Positions 48,917-59,265 of a stretch of DNA of 64,000 nt are shown piece by piece; positions within the stretch are counted from its first letter, which is position 1; each line of letters starts with the position of its first letter. The notes beneath the pieces are model-generated. The model was not told where the DNA came from. It did no database searches and was given only the letters and a program-made list of their open reading frames with translations. Source of the stretch: Phorcus lineatus (Eukaryota; Mollusca; Gastropoda; Trochida; Trochidae); assembly GCA_921293015.1 (NCBI GenBank), contig OV121093.1:27662622-27726621 (forward strand), read 5' to 3'. The translations under genes and the position numbers were made by a program.

Positions 48917-48978
<62 letters not shown>
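48917..48978. repeat. (TA)n microsatellite, about 62 bp
   Basis: An uninterrupted TA run. Tyr-Ile repeat frames on both strands are artefacts of it. Confidence 0.95.
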
Positions 48979-48986
<8 letters not shown>

Positions 48987-50063
48987 TTCACAATTTTGAA
49001 TGTGTTTGTGATAATTTCTTATTACAAAATCATAAAGAGGATTTATGGTCTTTATCGCATAACGTATGAAGTATTTATGTTGTGTACTCAACTTCCCAAG
49101 TCGATAAGAAAATTTCTGAATTTTAGGGAAAAAAATGAATCTGTAAATAAAAAATTTACAATTTTTACGTTTGTGTGTAATTGCTGTTTGCTACTTGCCA
49201 GTATAAAAACTAACTCCCTTTTTTAGTACCCCATTTTTAACACTCGGGTATCCTATATACTCCTGTTTATCATCACGGTGGCCGATGAAGATGTTAGATG
49301 TTTTTTAATCAAACGTTAGCAAAGAGAGGCACTCAAGTCTACGAACAAAGCAAAGTTTAAATTTGTTTAGGAGACAACAATCTGGTACAAACAACAATAT
49401 TTTACTCACATTTCCACGAAGAGGAATTAGCTATCACATTAACGGATTCTTAGAAATATTCGGCGTTTATTTTATATTGATTAATTGAAAAGAAATTAAA
49501 ATCTCAAGTCATGTTTTTATTTGACATTACAAACTATATTTCTGTCAGGTTCTTCAATTGACCAAAAAGCGTAGAGATTGTGTCATTCTTACTTCCTGTG
49601 ATATTGTCAAAGCTAAAATGTACATCTTATGCACTTTTTAGTATGACAGTTTCCTATGATTTTTTTTCGTCAACGAAAGTATATGTTCTTCTTTATCATA
49701 TGTCCATTACTAGTTACTTAACAAATCCTTTGTTGTTTTAAGTAAATGAAATTATTGATATATTTCAATTATTTCCATTTTGTTTCAATTCCTTAGTGTT
49801 GAGAATTACTAATCTTAACAGGTTTTTTTTCACGACAATGATTACAAATTACACAGTTGATATGCATGTGGAATTGCATATGTGTTGTACATGTCCCATT
49901 CTAAGTGTTGATTGAAGTGAACTTAAAACATGTTTCTAAATGATCTACAGTCCTTTGCACTTCACTCCTAATATACACAGAATAAAGAATGTGTGTTATG
50001 AAGACCCTCATTTGATATTGAAGATCATCATCATCCAACATCTAGCCTTCAAAAATTAAATTT
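48979..50063. other. No gene seen; 3' flank of gene D
   Basis: AT-rich, no supported coding sequence. Confidence 0.4.
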
Positions 50064-50623
50064 TCACCCTGTTGTATTGACTGAAAGTGATCTCCCTCCA
50101 GTAAAAGAGTTGGCAATGCCTAGTAGGGATAAGATTAAACCAGGACGTTTTCCCTTTTTGCCCGGAACCATTCTCTTTTTTGGTTTTGCTCTTGGAGTGG
50201 TTTTTGCAATGGATGATGCTGTGGATATTGCTGTGGTTGTTGCTGCTGTTGTTGAACTTGTTGATTTGGTTGTTGTTGCTGCTGTTGTTGAACTTGTTGC
50301 TTTGGTTGTTGTTGTTGTTGCTGTTGGTGAACTTGTTACTTTGGTTGTTGCTATGGCTGATTTTTTATAAGAACCCTGCATGATTTCTTGCCCTTGTGTC
50401 ATTGCATTCACAATTCTGGACTTCTCTGATTTTGGGGTCGTTTGAGTATTTTTGAGAAAATCTTTCATAGTTTTTTGTCTTTTAGTTGATGTATTCCAAA
50501 CTCCATTGGTAATGCTTTCATTTTGCGATATCTTCTCTTTGGTAGTGTTGGTTATAAACTGCACTTGAGCTGTCTCGGTGATGTTTGGGGAGGTAGGTTT
50601 AAGTTTGTTGTCTCGAAGACATT
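50064..50623 (-). CDS. Gene D, last exon: mucin-like Thr repeat with hydrophobic C-terminus
   Basis: Terminal exon of 560 bp after a clear acceptor (TTTATCTTTCATCCCCAG), entered in phase 1, in frame with the donor at 51689. It begins ECLRDNKLKPTSPN, with the single early Cys of type I. After NITNTTK-type sequons comes a long Thr/Ser run with a repeated KSTSSTTAATTT-like unit (about residues 90-135), likely O-glycosylated, then a strongly basic KPKKRMVPGKKGKR and the tail GLILSLLGIANSFTG ending in an NTT sequon. It is the longest last exon of the family, apparently grown by repeat expansion. Val/Leu-rich frames on the plus strand are its antisense shadow. Confidence 0.75.
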
Positions 50624-51688
50624 CTGGGGATGAAAGATAAAAATGAAATGTTAGAATATTTTCTCAAAGATGAAGGCACATCTAAATTGGTTGTTATAAA
50701 TACATAGTTTATTAATCTTCCTTGTAAAAGAAAGTTTTTTTTAATGTTTTTAGAATTTGTCATTTGAAACATACTTCCATACACAAATGAAAGTCTCATT
50801 AATAGTTAAATGTGCCAAAGTATGAAATTTGATGTAAAGCAAATATATAGCTCTCTATGCATATAAAACTAATATTATTGCCTGAAAATAGACATGTAAA
50901 ATTATTTTAAAAATTGAGCCTTTTATCCCTCTCCATGTAAAACAGATACATTAAAGCAGTATATAATTGTGTATATATACAATGATATAAATTAAAGACA
51001 AAAACTGGTTATCTTGCAAGCAGATTATACCAAAATATATGGCTGCACTCCTGACAGATTTAAGATTTTTCAACAAAAAGGCTGCTACAATCATTTTATT
51101 TTCCAGAGGAACTGATGATACTGTAATTGCGGTCTCATTACGGTTGGCTTGATTTCTGAGTTTATCATTATAGTCTATATGCAACTGCCATTTAGTGTTG
51201 AATCTCATAACTTAGATAACATAACATAGATATATGTTAATTTTAGATTGCAAACACGTTTTTTTTCTTTTGTTGACGAGGTATCCAAATGGACTGACAC
51301 ATATCCATATTTGTCAGGGGATCAAAAACGGAGACAAAAATAGTTTATTTTTATCCTTTTCGGGTCATTAGGTTGTATTGCCAGTGTGGTCTGATGGCGT
51401 GATGGCGGTTCTAACATGGAAACTACACCATATTTTTTGAAAATATGATTGCCTTATTTTCCACAGGCAAATAAGAACAAGACATGTATGGACCGCATTT
51501 TGCAAATAGAAAGTTTCGAGTCATAACACTATGGTCTGGTTCCTCCCTGTCAATTGGAAAACTAATAAAATGGAAACCACTTTTACCCATGAAACTGTTT
51601 AGATCATGGAAGACTAAAAATCTAATCAATGTTACTCATATGATACCAACTATAGTCTTGGTTCATTGCGTTTTTAGTTCAAACATAC
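50624..51688. other. Gene D intron
   Basis: 1.07 kb, AT-rich, no other feature recognised. The donor GTATGT is at its 5' end (51688). Confidence 0.6.
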
Positions 51689-51901
51689 CTGATATAGCAA
51701 CAGACCACTGACAATCGCGGATGTAAATTGGAATATTTCCCATTGTTCCCTCCAGTCCTTTGGCCAGGCAGTGAAGTTTCGTTGAACAACCTAAAGGCTC
51801 CTTTCTGATGATTCCAGAATCGAAATTCACATTTCTTTTCATGAAACACTGTAGTATAGCTCCAACTAGAACACATACAGGCCGATACAACATCTTCCTG
51901 C
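51689..51901 (-). CDS. Gene D, Cys-rich exon (type I secreted-family protein)
   Basis: Codes MLYRPVCVLVGAILQCFMKR, then LGC, STKLHC and YIRDC: five Cys. The loop before the last Cys is longer than in A and B (KGLEGTMGNIP), a length otherwise seen in type II genes, so D looks intermediate. The acceptor is probably CAGCAACCAG|GCAGG (phase 1) and the donor ATATCAG|GTATGT (phase 1). Sequence before it contains degenerate units of the type I minisatellite (GATATCAGTGTACACAGAAA). The signal-peptide exon is not identified. Function unknown. Confidence 0.7.
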
Positions 51902-53520
51902 CTGGTTGCTGTAACACAAGTATTGTCTCTGTGTTGACTTGTACCAAGAGTTTGAGACTGATTTCAGAATTGAATATTTTGCTTCCGTCAACTGATGTTA
52001 CAAAATAATCTTACCACAAAATTATTTGTTTTCGTGCACTTTCGTCACGGATGAATTGTTTCTGTGTACACTGATATCGCAGATAAACTTTTTCTTTATG
52101 GACCGATGTAAAGGAGAATTTGTGTCTGTGAAGTATTGTTACTGAGGAATTGATAAATCTAGTTTGCCCCTTGATCAATGCGTCGAGTCAAATCACGGAA
52201 AAATTTTCCCGTGTAGAATTGTATGATGGAAAACTGCTCGACTGGAGACGGAGAACTGATCCTGTGTATACAAGTAGATGTATATTTTGGTGTGCTGGAG
52301 TGTAAATGTATCCATGTTTTAATTTAAAACTAGATAAGTGTGAAATGTACAATTAAACAATAAGCTTTAATATTGTCCCCAAACGATTCAGTTTAATGTT
52401 ACTTAGTTACTATCATCATGCATTAACAGATTTACAATTGTAAATGTCAGAACAGAAGTAAAAATAATTGTTCTTTTGTGATGTTATTCTTTATATGCAC
52501 TTTGGATCATGACTTTTAGAAAGCTTTGGAAGAAATATGCTCTTTATGTCTGTATTTGTAACAGTTGGCAGTTATGTGGGAGGATGTTGTAATTAAGTTG
52601 TGTATTGTAGATATGACTTTGTTTACAGGCAATTATTCATGCGATGAAGTAAATTTTTCCTCTGTGATAAAGATGACACCTCATTTTCAAGTTTTTTGGT
52701 ATATGTTAATTGTACAATAAGCTTACTAGATAATGTTCCTACAGGTTATGATTCCATACTGGAAATCGGGCAGCAAAAAAGACAGAAATAAGTTCTGCCA
52801 GGATGTCCAACTTTGCAAATAAGACAAACAATGATAAACAACTTCAACAGTTGGTTTACAAGCCAGAAGATGTTCGATTTTACAGACGATGACTTATTTT
52901 GACTAATTATAGTCTGCAATCTTCATTTTCCTTGTTAAATTTTCTTAATGTTTGTATTTACATATCAATGCATAAATGTGAGTATGAATTGACAATCCTA
53001 ATTCAGTATTCAAATGAAAGATCATTGAAAGGGGAATATCATTCAACATTTATGAGGTACATTTGTGTTGTACAGGAAAGATATCTGTATTAAGTACATA
53101 CACTGAGTACTAGTATTGTTAATTAGATAATCAATTAGCAACATATTAGTTAATGCTTTTTATGTAATCATTTACATGCTTGTATTTTAAAACAGTATTC
53201 AAATGTGTGTATTTCAGACATGTATCCTGCGTTGATATGTTTGAAGTGAATGTTTAAGTTCAAATATATTCGGGGTCTGAAATGTATGGTCTTCATTCCG
53301 GACGTCAGGGTTAATTGTCACAACCAGTGAAACCTGGACATGACAAATGCAGACGTTTGAGAAAGGTAAATGCTGTTGAATATTGATATTATTAAGTGGA
53401 CAAGAGAGCAATGGAAGTTGTGACCCCATGTTGGTGGTGATGTGTTACGTGGTAGATATCTGTTCAAGGGTAGGTATGTCCATATATGTCATGGTCCAAT
53501 TGGTCTGGCGAGTGAGAATG
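51902..53520. other. Upstream region of gene D
   Basis: 51950-52160 holds diverged minisatellite units on the minus strand. The remainder is AT-rich without supported genes. Confidence 0.45.
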
Positions 53521-54000
53521 CAGATCAGTTAAGTTAAAAGTGTTGGTGTCTGTGCCAGGGTAGTCAGGCCCGCACATTCACCACCCTGGCGGTGCAGTGT
53601 GTTGTGGTTGAGAACAGTTAAGTTAAAAGTGTTGGTCTCTGTGCAAGGATGGTCAGGCCTACACATTCACCACCCACTCGGTGCAGTGTGTTGGAGTAGA
53701 CAACAGTTAAGTGAAAAGTGTTGGTCTCTGTGCAAGGATGGTCAGGCCTACACATTCACCGCCCACTCGGTGCAGTGTGTTGGAGTAGACAACAGTTAAG
53801 TTAAAAGTGTTGGTCCCTGTGCAAGGATGGTCAGGCCTACACATTCACCGCCCACTCGGTGCAGTGTGTTGGAGTAGAGAACAGTTAATTTAGAAGTGTT
53901 GGTCTCTATGCCAGGGTAGTCGGGCCTACACATTCACTGCCCACTCGGTGCAGTGTGTTGGAGTAGGGAACAGTTAATTTAGAAGTGTTGGTCTCTGAGA
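53521..54000. repeat. 89-bp tandem repeat, about 5.4 units
   Basis: AGTTAAG/AGTTAAT starts at 53527, 53616, 53705, 53794, 53883 and 53972, exactly 89 bp apart. Each unit contains GTGTTGGTCTCTGTGCAAGG, TCAGGCCTACACATTCACC and CTCGGTGCAGTGTGTTGG. The units are very similar, so the array is young. It lies just beyond the 3' end of gene E. Confidence 0.95.
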
Positions 54001-54270
54001 AAATACATTTTGCTTGTCTCTGAGTATCACATAGACTCTAAGATAATATGAAACGCAACGTTTTATTCATATCAAAGAAGTTATGGGTTAAACATGAGTT
54101 TGAAAGTGAAGGAGAAGTCTTGAAGACCTGAAAAAATATTCGGCAGTCCTTGTTTTTCTTCTTCTTTGTTTGTACCTAAACAAACATATGCAATCAAAAG
54201 AGTCCATCAAGATGTCATACTTCAGGCCAATCACGTTGTGTCTTTGCTTATCAAATACATTTTTTCAGGT

Positions 54271-54707
54271 TTAACTCGAGGTGTTATTGGTGAAAAATGC
54301 CTTTCTTGAAACGCTTCCCAAATGTGCCCCGGCTTTCCACATTGACGAAAATAAGCTTAACAACCCTGCAGCGGCCGTTGTGGTACTTAAAGTGGTATTT
54401 GAAACTGGAACAATTGTTGTCGGGGGACTTAATATTTTACCAGTAACTGGTACAAGAGTCGTAGTGGTATTTGTAGTGACTGGTACTAGATTTATACCTA
54501 TCTTTTCAATTGTTACGTTTTTCTTTTGAGAGAAGTTGGTAAATTCTATCTTAACCTTTCTTTCATTATTTTTGAAGAACTTTCTGTCACTTCGAGGAAC
54601 CAACCCTAATGAGGTGTTTTCTTGAGCAGCTCCATTTTCGATGGTGGTCATTTTGTTTGTTGTAATTAGGGTTTTAAGTTTAGGATGGCTGTTCCGGTTA
54701 ATGAAAT
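54271..54707 (-). CDS. Gene E, last exon: Thr-rich with hydrophobic C-terminus
   Basis: Terminal exon of 437 bp after the acceptor ATGTTTCTATTTTAG, entered in phase 1. It begins DFINRNSHPKLKTLITTNK, resembling gene C's DIENVGSLPKL, and has no Cys, as in type II. A Lys-rich segment is followed by a degenerate LVPVT repeat (LVPVTTNTTTTLVPVTGK, then TIVPVSNTTLSTTTAAA) and the tail GLLSLFSSMWKAGAHLGSVS, ending NNTSS. AATAAA is at 54067-54062 on the minus strand. The exon is fully open although the paired Cys-rich exon carries a stop shortly before its donor. Function unknown. Confidence 0.7.
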
Positions 54708-54841
54708 CTAAAATAGAAACATAATAATTTGAAAAAAAAAATCAACAAGCTTTCTCTTTCTGTCTCAAACCCTAGCTCTCTTTTCTCCTTTCTTGTCACT
54801 GTGTATTTATGAGTCACTCTAAGCATATAAACACTTTTTAC

Positions 54842-54916
54842 ATTCGATATATTATTGTAGTCATGTCTAAATAGTCCAATAATTGTGCAGAATACAATAC
54901 TTTTAAGTGGTGCCAT
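54842..54916 (-). other. Signal-peptide-like short frame upstream of gene E last exon
   Basis: An ATG at 54916 opens MAPLKSIVFCTIIGLF followed by RHDYNN, 135 bp before the gene E last exon. The hydrophobic core would suit a short signal peptide, but the nearest GT (AAT|GTAAAA) is phase 0 and would not join the phase-1 last exon in frame. It is reported as a possible alternative first exon only. Confidence 0.2.
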
Positions 54917-54937
54917 AGCTGGTAATGTGGATGTCAC

Positions 54938-56052
54938 ACATTCCTAAACTATTTCCCGGACATCAAATGACAGTAAAATTTCATTCTGGTGGTAACCTCA
55001 GAGGAAGTTAGAACTAACGGAGTCACTTAGAATACTTCAACAGAACACACAGTTTGTCACACGACACAAAGTTGGTCCAAACGGTCATGTTGGGTCACAT
55101 GACCGTGGAACGAAACTTAACGATTTTGGTCAAAGAATGTTATATTACTTCTACAAGACGTGGAAGATTACAAGGTTGCGCTGAATCACAACATTCTCGG
55201 AGATCATGCAGCCAAAAGGCACTCGACATGGTGAATGTAGGCAGCTAAACCGCACTAAAAAGGCTGATAAGAAGAAATCAGATGAATGTTTTCTGCATAT
55301 CCTGTTCTATGATTTAAAATAACCCCAGCTCTTCAGCTTCCTTTATTTTTTGTTTCGTCATTGCAGTATGACAATTTTGACACTGAAATGATCTTCGTTT
55401 TACATACTGATCTGCTCTGAAATGACTAATAAAGTTATCTTATTTTGATCTTATAAAGCTGCAAGCCTGTAAAAACTTAGGGCTAGCCATCACGTTGCCA
55501 TCTACTACCCCAAATATAATAACCCATCAAGTAGACAACCGTGAGCCTCTCTTGAACTTAAAGTTAGAGTCAAGTGATGTTTGAGCCAAAGTTTCTTATA
55601 TTATGCTAGGGCTACAAACTGGGTTCACGATCAACATACCAGATGTCAACACGAAAGGAAAAAGTTTGTGTGAACAACATCAAACATTTGACATGCCCAA
55701 TAATATTCACTTACAAGCTAAGTACTTTCCTGACGCCGAAAAAGTAAGAAGATTGTAATAGGATGATACCCAAAGGCCAACTGAACATCCCAAATTAGAG
55801 TCGTAAAATTTCGAATTTAATGACCTTTTAATGTGATGCTACTTTAAACAGTTGGTATGTCAGTGCTGGCTTTAAAGTGGCTGTGAGTGTATGTTCGAAT
55901 CCAGCAAGGCACTCAAACTGATAAGTTTCAAGAGGTTTTTTTTTACTGACGGTGTTTTCCCGAATAAAATGATTGTCCTTTCATTTAATTTCACCCTTGA
56001 GAACAAAATCTTTTTTTCTATCACTTGTTCGGATGACATGTTCCATAATTAC
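54938..56052. other. Gene E intron
   Basis: No other feature recognised. Confidence 0.5.
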
Positions 56053-56257
56053 CTGTTCTTGGGATTCAACAGTGCTTATCCTTTGTATAGATGATTTTAC
56101 CAACCAATATGTCCTGTGCTCCCTGAGCCAAACAATGAAGTTTAGATGTTGACGAAATCTCCATATATTTCAAATATCCGGTTTCTAAAGTCCCATTTCT
56201 GCTCAGAAAACACCGGGTAAAGAAACCAACAAGGGTACAGATCGACTGATAAAGCAT
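56053..56257 (-). CDS. Gene E, Cys-rich exon (type II), with stop near its end
   Basis: From ATG at 56257: MLYQSICTLVGFFTRCFLSR, an NGT sequon, YMEISSTSKLHC and IIYTKDKHC, the four type II Cys. Directly after the last Cys comes TGA (56068-56066), four codons before an apparently normal phase-1 donor (AAGAACAG|GTAATT) at 56053. Gene C has Leu at that position. Either the copy is newly inactive or it makes a short protein ending at the last Cys. Sequence before it (about 56445-56258, minus strand) is the type II upstream segment with ACATACTTTGAATGTC. Confidence 0.6.
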
Positions 56258-58839
56258 TATTGTCCAAAGGCTGATTTTACTTCTCTCTGTTATACACTTT
56301 ATACTGTATGTGAAAAATGTCTGTCAGTATTATAAAACGATTGACTTTCAAATTAAGTAACTACCGTGAAATACATGACTATTTTTGTCAATTGATCCGG
56401 GAGCTTTATTTTCTTTTCTATACCAAGATATACAATTGACATTCAAAGTATGTGTTTATCCTGCCAAAAGAATAGTTAGCTACACAATGATTTATAGTAT
56501 GTGTGTGATAGCAGAAGAAATTGATGATCCGGGAAACATTATGTCTGGTTCAATTTCTGGTATCAGTAGTCTAATGCAATTTTGCAATAAAAGAATATTT
56601 CTTACATGGGTATGTTTTACAGAAATAAGATACACGTGTATCCAATTAGGAACTGATAGTTTCCATTTCTTATTTTCCTTTGACAACTTTTTGTAGCTTC
56701 AGAAATCAAATACTACTTTCAAATTGCTATTAAAGATCGACTGAAATGACCCATGGCAACTTTCGTGATTCATAAAATACATATTCTAATTTGCCAGTAA
56801 CTTGAGCTTAAATTTTCGAAATCGGCCTATAAGCAACTTTAATACGGTTTATTCCAATCACCAGCTAATTAGCACCAGTGAACAGAACTGAACTGGCCCG
56901 TGGTCACTGAGGCGTGTCCAGTCGCGTGTCCTGCCGCGTGACGTGCTAGTCGGCGGAAGTATAACCTCCTTAATGAAAAAACAACAGGAAATCTCACATT
57001 CTAAACAACTGTTTAAACATATCTGAAGTCATCCAAGCAACTCAAACCTAGCATGTGTACATCCATTACGACGTCTGCCAAACGTTGTCACAACAATCAG
57101 ACTGGTTTAAATAGTCGTATTTTTTATGACACACAGGTGGCCGTTATATAATCCTATTGCATTTAATTTCAATTCTTCATTTAATGGTCTCTAATTATAC
57201 CTTTTGAAGTTTAACGCCTTGGACCCGCCAAGCAAACTATATGCCCTGTCATAATGGCGTAATCGATGGCATTCGACTGCTACTTAGTTCATTGTCATGG
57301 CGTCCAGTCATTTTGAACCAATGAACTTGTAGAATATATATTCAACCAATGAATTAAGAGAAGGATATTTGGCTCTTGCACTTCTACGGACGATGACACA
57401 CATTTAAAAAAGTACATCGTGAATAACGGGTATCAACATTCTTTAGGATTACATAGGATGTTTCTAACGCTTGCGCCAGGTATGTTTCAATGTCATTGAT
57501 TGTCAAATTCAAAGACAGAGATATTGCAACACGGTGTGAGATGTTATACTAGCTAACAATATAATATACGTTAGTTAAATACAAACGAGTCATCCAGTTG
57601 TTGTCATAAAGTGAAGTGAAACAAAATAATTTTTTCTACAGTAAACATTTTAAACGTTATTACATTCTCTCCCGTTTATTACAAAAACCTTCATTTTTTG
57701 GAGACAATTTAGAACTTCATATCGATAATAAATGTTGTAACACTACGCGATATCCCATAGTAATGGATCTCTCACCGACCAAGTTCTTAACCTTTTTGAT
57801 ATAAACCCATAAAAGAAAACCGCGTCCAAGGATTGTCATGTTCCAATCAAAATGGATTTGACGACTAAGAGGGAAAGTTGATATGAAGCAGTTACATATC
57901 GTATTTTGGAATTATTTCGGTCATGCTATTGCCTCTATTTTGCTGTTGAATTAGCTTACAAATACAGAGAAAATCAAAGGGCTAGACTTTCAGCTGACGA
58001 CTAGCACGTCACACACTGGGCGTGGTTTTGAGTCATGCTTCGGTGATTTTGTTTAAGCGTTCGCCAGGCTCATTAGGCGGTTATCCAAAACAGGGGTATG
58101 AAAGGTCTCCTAGTAGTCGAATTAGAGCGGAGATTTTCTCATTTTTTGGCTCTATTGACTCTTATAAGTGAAGCGACTACAGATAATAATTTGTAATAAT
58201 CACAATTATGCGTTACGTCTCCTCTTTAAGATATGCTAAGAGAATAATTTATTTCATGTTTCATTCGAATAGGAAAAGGGTACACAATTACTATGATTAT
58301 ACTAGGCACTGTGATAACAAAATCTATAAAAACAGAAGTCGTAAAGACGTGTTGTTTCCACGCTATGTTGAAATTTTGATGTTTTGTTGAAAACATTGGT
58401 CCCTCAGTTATAACAGACTGAATGGAAAGATTTATTGAAATGAAAACATCAACCTAAACATATTGGTAACTCGTGGATATCATTTCACCAAACATGTTTC
58501 TATATGTTTCCACCCAATAGCACAATATAAATTGTTTGTTTCTCTCGGCCTGAAGTACAACATTTGTACCAGCGTAACCTAAACCGCCAGCGAGGAGCCG
58601 TTCATATGCCAGGGGGGCATAGGACATTTATACAATGTGAGATGTGATTGTCACAGGATGTATGAAATAAGATGTATCGAATGTAAAGTAATGCCAAAAT
58701 TACTTTTGCAATTTATCTTCTTAAAATGTTCATTTGGATTTACCATTTTTAGGAGGTACATAGTAGAAAAAATAATTTGCTATAATTTGATAAAAATAAT
58801 TTTCGTATTTTAATATTTCTTTCTCTTTGGTGGTATTTT
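56258..58839. other. No gene; type II upstream segment at 56258-56450
   Basis: The first ~200 bp is the conserved upstream segment of copy E. The rest is AT-rich, with a GC-richer patch at about 56890-56955 (CGTGTCC repeated) of unknown role. Confidence 0.4.
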
Positions 58840-59265
58840 GTTGACGAAAAGAAATAAAGTTACATGCGTTGGGTTATCAGAAGAAACTGACATTAAGTAT
58901 TGAAATGGACATTGAAAATCCTGAAACACTCTCACTTCAATATAGTGAGAGATCTTAAATAAAGCGGGCAACTATACAGATTGTATTCCATGTTAAAACA
59001 ATGTTAGAAAGATAAATTTGTAAGTCTTTTTCGAAGGTCGAAATATCAACATATCCAAATAAATGTAATTTTCCCTGGCTCGGTTTGTTGGTCAAAAACG
59101 GCAAATCGCAAGCTAGGAGTTTTATTTCGTAAAGAAACATATGCGTTGAATAAACGGTTCGTCTTTTAGTTTGTAGTATTCATTGAGGACTCTTTAATAT
59201 GTGAAAAGAAATTACCATGGATTATAAAAGGGGAACATTGAAAACTGACTGAGATGCTATTTGCA
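58840..59265 (+). repeat. Dispersed repeat, paralogous to 1440-1975
   Basis: Same-orientation partner of the segment at 1440-1975, with shared blocks GACGAAAAGAAATAAAGTT, TGGCTCGGTTTGTTGG and AACTGAGATGCTAT. Confidence 0.65.

Noticed and set aside
48755-49226. Tyr-Ile repeat proteins on both strands
   Set aside because: Direct translation of a (TA)n tract.
50077-50383. Val/Leu-rich plus-strand frames
   Set aside because: Antisense of the Thr-rich repeat in the gene D last exon, which has splice support.
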